From Sphingopyxis sp. H050 (lineage in GTDB: Bacteria; Pseudomonadota; Alphaproteobacteria; Sphingomonadales; Sphingomonadaceae), in the NCBI RefSeq assembly GCF_001468265.1, contig NZ_LNRZ01000005.1, positions 62,001 to 126,000 of the forward strand: DNA of 64,000 bases. Reading direction: 5' to 3'. Shown here piece by piece: positions 56,426 to 64,000 of the stretch. How positions within the stretch are numbered: position 1 is the stretch's first letter; every line of letters starts with the position of its first letter. The notes under the pieces were generated by a model. It ran no database searches. It worked only from the letters and a program-made list of their open reading frames with translations, and was not told the origin of the DNA. Both the position numbers and the translations under genes were made by a program.

Positions 56426-57928
56426 ATGGAATCGACGAAGATGGCCGCGCTTGGCCGTGACGAGCGTTCGAGCCGACTGATCATCGGAATGCTGTCGCTG
56501 GGCTTTGCCGCCTTGCTGGGGGCTACCGGAACGACATTCTGGATCCAGCGGCAGAATGAGGCGAGCGCAGAACTCGTGGCCCATACCCTCGCCGTTGAGG
56601 CGAGCCTTGGCGGCGTCGCAAGCGCTGCCGAGCGGATGGAGACGGCGCGGCGCGGGCTGTTGCTGACAGGCGACCGCCAATTTTCAGACCGCGTCGAAGC
56701 CTCGCAGGAAATAGCGCGGGCACGCGCCACCGACCTGTCGGGGCTGGTCGCCGACAACCCGGAGCAGGGCGAACGCGTCGCGCGCCTCCTGTCGCTGCTC
56801 GATGCCTATGTCCGCCATTATCGGATCACGACGGGGCTGACCGGTCCCGCGCGCAGCGCGATGCTGACCGACTTTACGAACGACGATGGCGTCAAACAGG
56901 TGCGGGAGATGCGCGCGATCGTGCAGACGATGATCGACGAAGAGCTGAGCCTGCTGCGGGAGCGCGAGGCCCAGCAGGTCAATACCCAGCGCCTGTTTAC
57001 CGCGGCGCTCATCATCACCGCGCTGCTGATCGTTCTTGCCGCGGGGATCACGCTCTGGCTTGTCCGCAAGAACCTCAAGGAGCTGCGGATATCGCGCAGC
57101 GAACTGCGTCTCCTGAACGAAGATCTGGAAGAGCTCGTCGACGCCCGGACCGCCGCGCTCAAGCGGGCCAATGCCGAAATCCAGCGCTTCGCCTATATCG
57201 TGTCGCACGACCTGCGTTCGCCGCTGGTGAATGTGATGGGCTTCACGGCCGAACTGGAGACCGCGCGCCAGTCGATCGCAGGCTATTTGCGGACGTGCGA
57301 CGAGCGCGGCTGGCAGTCCCCCGATGCGGCGACCAGGCTCGCGATCGAGGAAGACCTGCCCGAAGCGATCGGCTTTATCCGGACATCGACCCAAAAGATG
57401 GACCGGCTGATCAATGCCATTTTGAATCTTTCGCGCCAGGGACGCCGGACGCTGGCGCCCGAACCGCTCGACCTGACGCGCCTCGTGACGGGCATCGCGG
57501 AGTCGCTGCAACACCGGATCCAGGAAACGGGCACGACACTCACTGTCGAGACGCTTCCCGCGATCGTCAACGACCGCGTGGCTGTCGAGCAGATCCTGTC
57601 GAACCTTATTGAAAATGCGCTTAAATACCGGCACCCGGACCGGCCGGGGGTGATCGCGGTCCGCGGCCGCACCGAACATGGCCGCGCGATCGTCGAGGTC
57701 GCCGACAATGGCCGCGGCATCGATCCGCGCGATCATGAGCGCATCTTCGATCTGTTTCGGCGCTCGGGAACCCAGGACCAGCCAGGCGAGGGCATCGGTC
57801 TCGCGCATTCGCGGGCGCTTGCGTATCGGCTTGGCGGCTCTATCGAAGTTTCATCAACCCTCGGCGAGGGATCGACCTTCCGTTTAAGCTTGCCGACGGA
57901 ATGGCACAACGGAGACGACAATGCCTGA
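56426..57928 (+). CDS. CHASE3-domain sensor histidine kinase
   Basis: The protein has 500 aa: a first membrane helix (~17-40), a periplasmic CHASE3 domain (~45-190, MRAIVQTMIDEE), a second helix (~193-215), a coiled linker, HisKA with FAYIVSHDLRSPLVNVMG, and HATPase (LSNLIENALKYR, DNGRGI, GEGIGLAHSRAL). It resembles bacteriophytochrome-type kinases but has a CHASE3 sensor. The ATG at 56426 has GGGGGAAGCC upstream. It overlaps the next gene by 8 bp. Confidence 0.9.
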   Translation: MESTKMAALGRDERSSRLIIGMLSLGFAALLGATGTTFWIQRQNEASAELVAHTLAVEASLGGVASAAERMETARRGLLLTGDRQFSDRVEASQEIARARATDLSGLVADNPEQGERVARLLSLLDAYVRHYRITTGLTGPARSAMLTDFTNDDGVKQVREMRAIVQTMIDEELSLLREREAQQVNTQRLFTAALIITALLIVLAAGITLWLVRKNLKELRISRSELRLLNEDLEELVDARTAALKRANAEIQRFAYIVSHDLRSPLVNVMGFTAELETARQSIAGYLRTCDERGWQSPDAATRLAIEEDLPEAIGFIRTSTQKMDRLINAILNLSRQGRRTLAPEPLDLTRLVTGIAESLQHRIQETGTTLTVETLPAIVNDRVAVEQILSNLIENALKYRHPDRPGVIAVRGRTEHGRAIVEVADNGRGIDPRDHERIFDLFRRSGTQDQPGEGIGLAHSRALAYRLGGSIEVSSTLGEGSTFRLSLPTEWHNGDDNA

Positions 57929-58367
57929 TCAACTGCCCGTCAACATCGTCATGATCGAGGACGACGAGGGCCACGCCCGGCTCATCGAAAAGAATATCCG
58001 GCGCGCTGGCATCTCGAACCGGATCCACCATTTCCTCGACGGAAATTCGGCGCTCGATTTCCTCTATGACAGCGAACATGGCCCCGTGCGCAACGGGCCG
58101 GCGCTGATCCTGCTTGACCTCAACCTGCCCGATATGAGCGGGACGGACATCCTGGCAAAGATCAAGGCCGACGGAAGTCCGCTTCGCCGCACGCCGGTGG
58201 TCGTCCTGACGACGACCGACGATAAGGTGGAGATTCAGCGCTGCTACGATCTCGGCTGCAATGTCTACATCACCAAGCCGGTGAATTACGAAAATTTCGC
58301 CGACGCGATCCGTCAGCTCGGCCTTTTCCTCTCGGTGATCCAGGTCCCCGAGCCCGAGCAGCCTTGA
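57921..58367 (+). CDS. Single-domain response regulator (Rcp1-like)
   Basis: The protein has 148 aa, a receiver only: acidic pocket IEDDEGH, acceptor D66 (ILLDLNLPDMSG), TTTDD and the lysine in YITKPVN. Stand-alone receivers of this type serve phytochrome-like kinases or phosphorelays. It overlaps both neighbours, so it is translationally coupled to the CHASE3 kinase and the following hybrid protein. Confidence 0.9.
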   Translation: MPDQLPVNIVMIEDDEGHARLIEKNIRRAGISNRIHHFLDGNSALDFLYDSEHGPVRNGPALILLDLNLPDMSGTDILAKIKADGSPLRRTPVVVLTTTDDKVEIQRCYDLGCNVYITKPVNYENFADAIRQLGLFLSVIQVPEPEQP

Positions 58368-59434
58368 GAAAAACCCTGCCTCACATTCTCTATATCGACG
58401 ACGACGACGGTATTCGGCGTCTGGTGTCCCGGGCCCTGACGCGCAAAGGTTTTGACGTCAGTCTGGCGGCGAGCGGCCCCGAGGGCGTCGATGCGACGCG
58501 CGTTGGCGCCTTCGATCTGGTCGCGGTCGATCATTATATGCCTGTCCAGGACGGCCTTGCGACGCTGCAGGCGTTGCGGGCGCTGCCCGACTGTCCGCCC
58601 GTGGTCTATGTGACCGGATCGGAAGAGAGCCGGATCGCCGTCGCGGCACTCAAGTCCGGGGCCGACGACTATGTGGTCAAGTCGGTGGGCGAGGAGTTTT
58701 TCGACCTCCTCGCGAGCAGCTTCGAGCAGGTGCTCGAACGCGCGCAGCTGCGGCGCGAGCGCGAGCAGGCGGAGATCGAACTGCGTGCGAGCAATGCCCG
58801 GCTCGAGGCGCTGTTGAAGGAGGTCAATCACCGCGTTGCCAACAATCTGCAAATGGTGATGTCGTTCATTTCGCTGCAGGCGAAATCGCTCCCCGACGGC
58901 GCCGCGCGCGAGACCCTCCAGAAAACCCAGCAGCGCATCGCGACGATCGCCCAGGTCAATCGGCGCCTGTACACGACCGACGATGTCGAATTCGTGGCGA
59001 TGGACGATTATCTAGGCGGTCTGGCAGCCGATCTGAGCGAAAGCTGGTCCACCTCCGCCGCCCGGCGCGACATCACGGCCGATGTCGAGCCGATCAAGCT
59101 CAGCACCGACAAGGCGGTCGCGCTGGGGATGATTGCCAACGAGTGGGTCAGCAATGCGTGCAAATATGCCTATGGCGATCGCGCGGACGGTAACATCCGC
59201 ATTGTCATGCGCGAAACCGGCGAAGGTCTGTTGGAGCTGACGGTCGAAGATGATGGATGCGGGATGCCCGCGAACGGCGCCGTTCGCGGAACCGGCCTCG
59301 GCACCCGGCTGATCGAGGCCATCGCAAGGACGCACCGCGCCCAGATATGCTATGGCGCACCTGCGTCGGGTGCATCCGGAACCCGAGCACGGATCGCCCT
59401 GCCGCTCGGCAAAAGCGACCGCCCAAGACCCTGA
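58364..59434 (+). CDS. Receiver-HisKA_2 histidine kinase hybrid
   Basis: The protein has 356 aa: an N-terminal receiver (~5-125, D56 in VAVDHYMPVQDG), a coiled coil, then a HisKA_2 box near 158 (LLKEVNHRVANNLQMV) and HATPase (VSNACKYAY, GTGLGTRLIEAI). It lacks membrane segments. The kinase class is that of the PdtaS/HWE-related enzymes. The start is a TTG at 58364 inside the previous stop. It may be the downstream step of a relay from the CHASE3 kinase. Confidence 0.88.
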   Translation: MRKTLPHILYIDDDDGIRRLVSRALTRKGFDVSLAASGPEGVDATRVGAFDLVAVDHYMPVQDGLATLQALRALPDCPPVVYVTGSEESRIAVAALKSGADDYVVKSVGEEFFDLLASSFEQVLERAQLRREREQAEIELRASNARLEALLKEVNHRVANNLQMVMSFISLQAKSLPDGAARETLQKTQQRIATIAQVNRRLYTTDDVEFVAMDDYLGGLAADLSESWSTSAARRDITADVEPIKLSTDKAVALGMIANEWVSNACKYAYGDRADGNIRIVMRETGEGLLELTVEDDGCGMPANGAVRGTGLGTRLIEAIARTHRAQICYGAPASGASGTRARIALPLGKSDRPRP

Positions 59435-59465
59435 CCTAAAGCTGCCCGACGGCTCCTCGCCAACC

Positions 59466-59483
59466 GCGGTCCCTGCGGACCGC
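59466..59483. terminator. Hairpin between convergent kinase and PP2C genes
   Basis: Perfect 7-bp arms (gcggtcc / ggaccgc) with the loop CTGC lie between the two gene ends. No U-tract is present. Confidence 0.45.
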
Positions 59484-59490
59484 AGATCGC

Positions 59491-60228
59491 TCAGATCATT
59501 GCCGCGATGACCAGACTGGCGTTGTCCGTACCGTCGCGGCTCATAGCCTGGTCGATCAGGAGGTCCGCTAGATCAGGCAAACCTGTCGATCGAGGCACTT
59601 CGGCGCCGAGCGTTCGCGACAAGCCGTCGGAGCACAAAAGGATGAGATCGCCGGGCCTCAACTCCACCTGTCGACGCTCGATCACGATATGGTCTTCGAC
59701 GCCAAGCGCGCGGGTGATGACATTAGCCTTGGGATGCCGCAGCGCCTCCTCCGCCGACAGCGCGCCGGCGTCCACCAATCGCTGAACGAGACTGTGGTCG
59801 CGGGTCAGCAGCTCGAGCGCGCCGTCGCGGATCCGGTATGCCCGGCTGTCGCCAGCCCAGAAAATATCGGCGATGTCGCCGTGCACGCTGGCCGCGACGA
59901 CGGTGGTCCCGCTGCGCCGATCACCGTCCTGTCCACGGTTGAACAGCGCCGCATTGGCGTCCCTCAGCGCCCCCACGATGGCATCGGCAGTCGGATGATC
60001 GAGTGCGTCGAGCGCGTCGATGGCGAACTGTGCCGCGACGTCTCCCGAATGATGCCCGCCCATTCCGTCCGCCACGGCCCACAGCTGCCGCTCCGGACGA
60101 TCGAGAATGCGGTCTTCGTTGACCTTGCGCACATGCCCGACATGCGTGCGGCTGGCCGATCGCACGTCCTGCGCGCGGTCTTCGGGCGGCTGCGGCATTT
60201 TTGCCCGCAACAGGCGCGACAGCATCAT
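59491..60228 (-). CDS. PP2C-family protein phosphatase
   Basis: The protein has 245 aa with PPM motifs GHVRKVNEDRI, AVADGMGGHHSG, FWAGDSRAYRI and LLCSDGLSRT, giving the dinuclear metal site. It would reverse phosphorylation by the Ser/Thr kinase in the same operon, possibly on the FHA protein. It is coupled to the FHA gene by an ATGA overlap. Confidence 0.92.
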   Translation of the reverse strand: MMLSRLLRAKMPQPPEDRAQDVRSASRTHVGHVRKVNEDRILDRPERQLWAVADGMGGHHSGDVAAQFAIDALDALDHPTADAIVGALRDANAALFNRGQDGDRRSGTTVVAASVHGDIADIFWAGDSRAYRIRDGALELLTRDHSLVQRLVDAGALSAEEALRHPKANVITRALGVEDHIVIERRQVELRPGDLILLCSDGLSRTLGAEVPRSTGLPDLADLLIDQAMSRDGTDNASLVIAAMI

Positions 60229-61241
60229 GCCCGCCGATCCTCGGCCGCGCTGTCCGCGCCGTCATAGGCCCGCACGAACGCCCGGTCGAGGGCGCCCGAC
60301 GCCCGGCCTTCGACCTCCTCGACCAATTCGCCATGGCGGCGCCCAAGCTCGTCCAGCCGCGCGGCAGCCTTGTTCTGGAACAGCCCGGTTTGCGCGCTTT
60401 CCACATGGGCCGGATCGAGCCGGTCAATCGCCTCGCGGAGGCTGCCGCGCAGCCCGGCGAAGGTAGCCGCCAAATGCCGCTTGATATCGCGAAACGAGGA
60501 CTGGAGCGCCTCGGGTCCGGACAGAAAGCCGTGGTTCCCGTCAAGAATGAGGTCGATCGCAAGCCGCTGCGTAGGGGCCCATTTGAACGGGTTGTTCTCG
60601 GTGCTGCCGATCGTCGTTCGTGTCATCTGGTAGCGACTGCGCGCTTGGTCGCGCTCGCTCATGAGGTCGCCAACGCCGAGCACCATCTGGCGATAGACAC
60701 CCCCCACCCGGCGCATGATTTCGGCGGGATCCTCTTTGGCGAGCAGCGAAGCGTCGAGACCGGCGCCCTCGCAGAAGGCATCGAGGAGCGAACCGCTGGT
60801 GACGGGAGCGGATGGCGCGCCCACGGTCTCGGGTCGATCCTCCCAATCGACCGGCACGCCGATGGAATCGCCAAGCGGCGGCATGAGGACCATCGTCCGC
60901 GTTTCTTGACCCGCGAGTTCGGTCTGCGGCGCGTGGCAAGCCACGATGCGGAAGTCGCCGAGGCGGATCGCAAAGGGCAGGAGAATGGGGATATCATCAT
61001 TCTGGGGCAAACGTTGGCCCGTCGACGCGTTGTAGACGCCGTTGCTGCCCAGCGATCTCAAAATGAGCTCCCCGTCCTCGGCCTTGAATTCGCAGTGGGT
61101 TCTCGAAATCGCACATTCCGGATCGACGATCGTCCAGTCGGCGTCGCGGTCCCGTCCGATGCGGAGCGTCCCATCGCGCAGGAGCCGGGCGTCGACCGGA
61201 TGAAGGTCGTCCTTCTTGTCGAAGAGCTGCAGCATGAACAT
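60225..61241 (-). CDS. FHA-domain protein with TagH-like C-terminus
   Basis: The protein has 338 aa. Residues 20-95 form an FHA domain (RIGRDRDADWTIVDPECAIS, then RTHC). The C-terminal ~190 residues have LDAFCEGAGLD and STENNPFKWAPTQRL, a pattern of TagH/Fha proteins of type VI secretion. It binds phosphothreonine partners. No secretion structural genes are in the window, so its client here is unknown. It starts 11 bp after the kinase stop. Confidence 0.82.
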   Translation of the reverse strand: MFMLQLFDKKDDLHPVDARLLRDGTLRIGRDRDADWTIVDPECAISRTHCEFKAEDGELILRSLGSNGVYNASTGQRLPQNDDIPILLPFAIRLGDFRIVACHAPQTELAGQETRTMVLMPPLGDSIGVPVDWEDRPETVGAPSAPVTSGSLLDAFCEGAGLDASLLAKEDPAEIMRRVGGVYRQMVLGVGDLMSERDQARSRYQMTRTTIGSTENNPFKWAPTQRLAIDLILDGNHGFLSGPEALQSSFRDIKRHLAATFAGLRGSLREAIDRLDPAHVESAQTGLFQNKAAARLDELGRRHGELVEEVEGRASGALDRAFVRAYDGADSAAEDRRA

Positions 61242-61252
61242 GACGGTTCTCC

Positions 61253-62995
61253 TCAGGCGACCTGGCGGATGGAGGCAGCGGTATCCTGCGGATCGGATAT
61301 GCGCGTTGCGACCATGGAGGCTTCCAGATCGCGGGGCTGTTCGGCCAGCTGGGCTTCCACCGTGGCGGCCGCCTTGTTGAACGCGTCGAACGCGGCACCG
61401 AATTCGTCGCCTCGCCGATGCGATATCCGCAGCGCGAAGCGCGCCGACCCGGCTTCATCGAGCGCGCCGCGCAGCCGCGCGAGCGGCCGCGTCACCGCTG
61501 CGCCGCTGAAATATCCGACCGCCGCAACCGTGAGCAGAACGGTAAGCGAAAGCGCGGCGAGCAGGAAGCGGGTGTTTGCCTTGGCGGCCGCAAGCGCGTC
61601 GGTGCGGATGACGATATCGACCTTGCCATAGTTACCGCCCGCGTAGCGGATCGGCCGGACGAACCGCATGCCGTCTTCCAATTGTCCCGAGCGGTAGCTG
61701 ACGGCCGTGTCGGCCTGCGTCGGGATCGCGGGACCGCCGGTGGCAGCCGCATGGCGCCGGCCCATCTGCGCCGAATTGGTCGACGCGCGAACGATGCCTG
61801 CCGCGTCGACCACTGCGATGCTGCGAATCTCGCGGTCTTCGCTTGCGCTCTCGACGAAAGCCTGGACGGCGCTCCAGTCCTGCTGATCCGCCGGCAATGC
61901 CGCATTGTCGACGGCCGTCACCCCGGCGTTGCTCGCGACAAAAGCCGCGATCGTCTGACCAGACGCGACCGCCATCTCTTCGAAGGCACGACCTTCGCGC
62001 GACAGGATCATCGACCCGCACAGCGCCAGCACGGCGAGTGTTGCCGACACGAGCAGCATCGGAAGCTTGACGCGAAGCGATAGCCCGCGGCGGGTGACGG
62101 CTGCTTCCTCACGCGCGGCCATCTCCCGCTGGATGGCGCGGCCCAGAGCCTCGCCATCGGCAAAACGCTGCTCGGGCTTCTTCGCAAGCAGCTTTTCGAT
62201 GACGAAGCGCAAGCCGGGCGGGCAATCGGCTGCGGATTTTTCGATCGGTTCGACGCGTTCCTGGGCGATCTGAATGGCGAGAGTGGCGAGGCCCGTGCCG
62301 GGAAAGGCGACCTTGCCAGTCACCATCTCGTAGAGAACGATGCCGAGCGAAAAGAGGTCGGACCGATGATCGACGGGAAGGCTGAGCGCCTGCTCGGGGC
62401 TCATATAACGCGGCGTCCCGACCATCTGGCCGAACTGGGTTCGTTCGAGGTGGGCGCCATCGCTGTCTGCACCGGGATCGTCGATGCGGGCCACCCCGAA
62501 ATCGACGAGTTTCGCGGTTCGGCCGTCACTCGACAGCAGGATGTTGGACGGCTTCACGTCGCGGTGAACGACGCCCATGCGGTGCGCATAGGCAAGCGCC
62601 CCGGCCAGCTGCTGTCCCAGCTGCAGGACGCGTTCGTAGGGCAAGCGTCCGTGCGCTTGAAGCACGGCGTCGAGCGGTTGCCCCTCGACGAGTTCCATGG
62701 CGATGTAAGCGCCGCCGCCGTCTTCTCCGACTTCATAGATCGTCGCGATATTGGGATGGCTCAGTGCGCCAGCCGCCCGCGCCTCCCTCAAAAACCGAAG
62801 GTTCAGCGCTTCGTTTCGGGCATATTCCGGCTTCAGAACCTTGATCGCGACCTCGCGTCCGATGCCCGGATCAATGGCGCGATAGACGTCCGCCATGGCG
62901 CCTTCGCCCAGACGCGCAAGGACCTGATAGCGTCCGACGCTCTTCATGGCGGACTGGCCTTCTGCGATGGCATGTAATGGTACGTGCGCGGTCAT
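61253..62995 (-). CDS. Membrane Ser/Thr protein kinase with C-terminal HAMP
   Basis: The protein has 580 aa. N-terminal Hanks kinase (~20-285): GEGAMADVYRA, VAIKVLK, HRDVKPSN, DFGVAR, MSPEQALSLP. Then TM1 (~310-330), an extracytoplasmic sensor with two-helix pattern, TM2 (~475-495) and HAMP (VTRPLARLRGALDEA), after which the chain ends in ~50 residues. A HAMP with no effector after it is unusual. The start at 62995 overlaps the LysM gene (ATGA); MKSVGRY at 62947 is an alternative. Confidence 0.88.
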   Translation of the reverse strand: MTAHVPLHAIAEGQSAMKSVGRYQVLARLGEGAMADVYRAIDPGIGREVAIKVLKPEYARNEALNLRFLREARAAGALSHPNIATIYEVGEDGGGAYIAMELVEGQPLDAVLQAHGRLPYERVLQLGQQLAGALAYAHRMGVVHRDVKPSNILLSSDGRTAKLVDFGVARIDDPGADSDGAHLERTQFGQMVGTPRYMSPEQALSLPVDHRSDLFSLGIVLYEMVTGKVAFPGTGLATLAIQIAQERVEPIEKSAADCPPGLRFVIEKLLAKKPEQRFADGEALGRAIQREMAAREEAAVTRRGLSLRVKLPMLLVSATLAVLALCGSMILSREGRAFEEMAVASGQTIAAFVASNAGVTAVDNAALPADQQDWSAVQAFVESASEDREIRSIAVVDAAGIVRASTNSAQMGRRHAAATGGPAIPTQADTAVSYRSGQLEDGMRFVRPIRYAGGNYGKVDIVIRTDALAAAKANTRFLLAALSLTVLLTVAAVGYFSGAAVTRPLARLRGALDEAGSARFALRISHRRGDEFGAAFDAFNKAAATVEAQLAEQPRDLEASMVATRISDPQDTAASIRQVA

Positions 62996-63729
62996 TTCCG
63001 GGCCCTGACGGTAGCCGCGATCCGCTCGGCGCGCGCGAGGTCGGCCTTGATCGCGCCATTACCGGGATCGAGGCTGGATGCTTGGCGAAGCAACTGGACC
63101 GCCCTTGCGGCCTGGCCCCGATTGAGTTCGGCGAGGCCGCGCGTTCGCAGCTGCCTGACGACTGCAGGATTGGCGGGAGCCGCCGCTGCGGGGGCGGAGG
63201 GGCGGACGGGAAGGGCGCGTGCCGGCTTTGGACTTGCTTGCGGCGCCGCTTTGGGGGCCGGAGTTGGGGCGGCCTGCGGCGGGCTGCCTGGAATCCGAAG
63301 GATCTGGCCCGCCGAAATCTGTGTCGGAACGTCGATGCCGTTGTATCGGGCCAGCTGATAAGTGAGCAGGCGGTTGCCGAGCCGGCGTTCGGCGATCGTC
63401 GCCAGCGTCTCGCCCGGCTTTACGGTATAGGGATAGGATTTCGGCCCCAACAGCTCGACCGGATCGCGCGTCACCGAATCGCTCAGCAAGGCCAGTGAGG
63501 GGTTGCCGGGGTCTCGCTTGAGCGAGGTCTTGATGAGCTTTCGGGCTCCGGCCGCATCACCGCGGTCCAGCAAGCCGGTAATCATGTCGATTGCCTGTCC
63601 GCTGCTGACCGGTGCCGACGACGCAGCCGGACGCGGCGCCGTGGCGCAGCCAGACAGAAGGACTAGGGCGGCAAGCAGCGGGACCGAAAGCGCGTGGCGC
63701 AGGCCTATGCTGGTAAGTTCGGGTATCAC
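62992..63729 (-). CDS. LysM-domain lipoprotein
   Basis: The protein has 245 aa: lipoprotein signal (LLAALVLLSGC), a helical segment, LysM (~98-145, YTVKPGETLATIAERRLG, then ISAGQILRIPG), a Pro/Ala linker and a C-terminal TPR-like helix pair (GLAELNRGQAARAVQLL). It is probably anchored in the envelope and binds peptidoglycan. It is coupled to the EAL gene and the kinase by ATGA overlaps, so it may help the kinase sense the wall. Confidence 0.85.
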   Translation of the reverse strand: MIPELTSIGLRHALSVPLLAALVLLSGCATAPRPAASSAPVSSGQAIDMITGLLDRGDAAGARKLIKTSLKRDPGNPSLALLSDSVTRDPVELLGPKSYPYTVKPGETLATIAERRLGNRLLTYQLARYNGIDVPTQISAGQILRIPGSPPQAAPTPAPKAAPQASPKPARALPVRPSAPAAAAPANPAVVRQLRTRGLAELNRGQAARAVQLLRQASSLDPGNGAIKADLARAERIAATVRARK

Positions 63730-64000
63730 GCGGTCAGCCTTTCGGGTTGCGGCCCAGCGGGGGCAATGCGGAGCATGTCGGCGAGGCGCGGCGCGTCACG
63801 GACAAAATCCAGGAAATCGGCGGCGGGCAGTGGCTTCGAGAAGTAGAAGCCCTGGAAGTGTCGGCAGCCGTGGCGAAGCAGCCATTGATACTCCGCGGCG
63901 GTCTCAACGCCCTCGGCGAGCACCTTGATGCCGAGACCCTGGCCCAGGGTCAGGATACTGCGGCAGATTGCCTGACTCTCGGGCCTGTTCTGCACTTCGG
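63726..64000 (-). CDS. EAL-domain protein, 3' end
   Basis: Only the last ~90 residues are in the window; the frame stays open past the right edge. VLAEGVETAAEYQWLLRHGC, then FQGFYFSKPLP matches the final part of an EAL cyclic-di-GMP phosphodiesterase. Whether a GGDEF domain precedes it, and whether it is active, cannot be seen. It heads the visible part of the LysM-kinase-FHA-PP2C operon. Confidence 0.85.
   Translation of the reverse strand, partial: EVQNRPESQAICRSILTLGQGLGIKVLAEGVETAAEYQWLLRHGCRHFQGFYFSKPLPAADFLDFVRDAPRLADMLRIAPAGPQPERLTA

Overview
The window reads as chromosomal DNA of a high-GC alphaproteobacterium, most likely a sphingomonad (Sphingopyxis, Sphingomonas or Novosphingobium type). 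This rests on remembered gene-family character, the many ATGA-overlapping genes, a solo NDUFAF5-like methyltransferase next to comF/grxC/DUF1178, a TonB receptor beside catabolic genes, and Flp pilins. No database search was possible, so the genus is an inference.

Region 1 (1-16.9 kb) is mostly housekeeping: the 3' end of ubiG, a YdeI-like protein, a transaldolase-like aldolase, radA, cvpA, an IscU-like scaffold, a CPA2 antiporter, aroB-aroK, a secreted protein of unknown function, xerD, accA, an M48 protease, two Flp pilins, a Nudix hydrolase, a methyltransferase, comF, grxC and DUF1178. It ends at a tRNA-Arg(CCT).

Region 2 (17.2-37.3 kb) starts just after that tRNA and looks like a stress or low-oxygen island. 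It holds a MEDS-LuxR regulator, an FNR/FixK-type Crp regulator without the FNR iron-sulfur cysteines, a short UvrA paralogue, DUF5335, a YfdX lipoprotein, a stand-alone DnaK, a triple-BON protein, HdeD, a DsbA-like protein, an ABM protein, a cNMP-binding/flavoprotein fusion, a FixL-like multi-PAS kinase with a FixJ-like regulator, PilZ and BLUF proteins, groES-groEL and usg. The same 14-bp palindrome (TTGAC-N4-GTCAA and close variants) sits in front of at least five transcription units. The Crp protein carries the E-x-x-S-R recognition helix that reads TTGA half-sites, so this is probably one regulon.

Region 3 (37.4-50 kb) is a catabolic cluster: TetR regulator, TonB receptor, metallo-beta-lactamase-fold hydrolase and P450 on the plus strand; iron-containing alcohol dehydrogenase, acyl-CoA synthetase, Baeyer-Villiger monooxygenase and MDR oxidoreductase as a minus-strand operon; and an alpha-methylacyl-CoA racemase-like protein divergent from it. 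A 5-4-5 inverted repeat related to ATACT-N4-AGTAT lies before the TetR gene, before the TonB gene and in the divergent promoter, giving a self-contained regulon. The enzymes fit uptake of a hydrophobic ketone or terpenoid-like substrate, oxidation to an ester or lactone, hydrolysis and CoA activation.

Region 4 (50-64 kb) has an orphan GH43-like protein, a histidine phosphatase overlapping nnrD, an AsmA-family protein, DUF6894, a three-gene CHASE3-kinase/receiver/receiver-HisKA_2 kinase operon, and a minus-strand PP2C-FHA(TagH-like)-Ser/Thr kinase-LysM-EAL operon that runs off the right edge. No insertion sequence, CRISPR array, rRNA or replication origin was seen.
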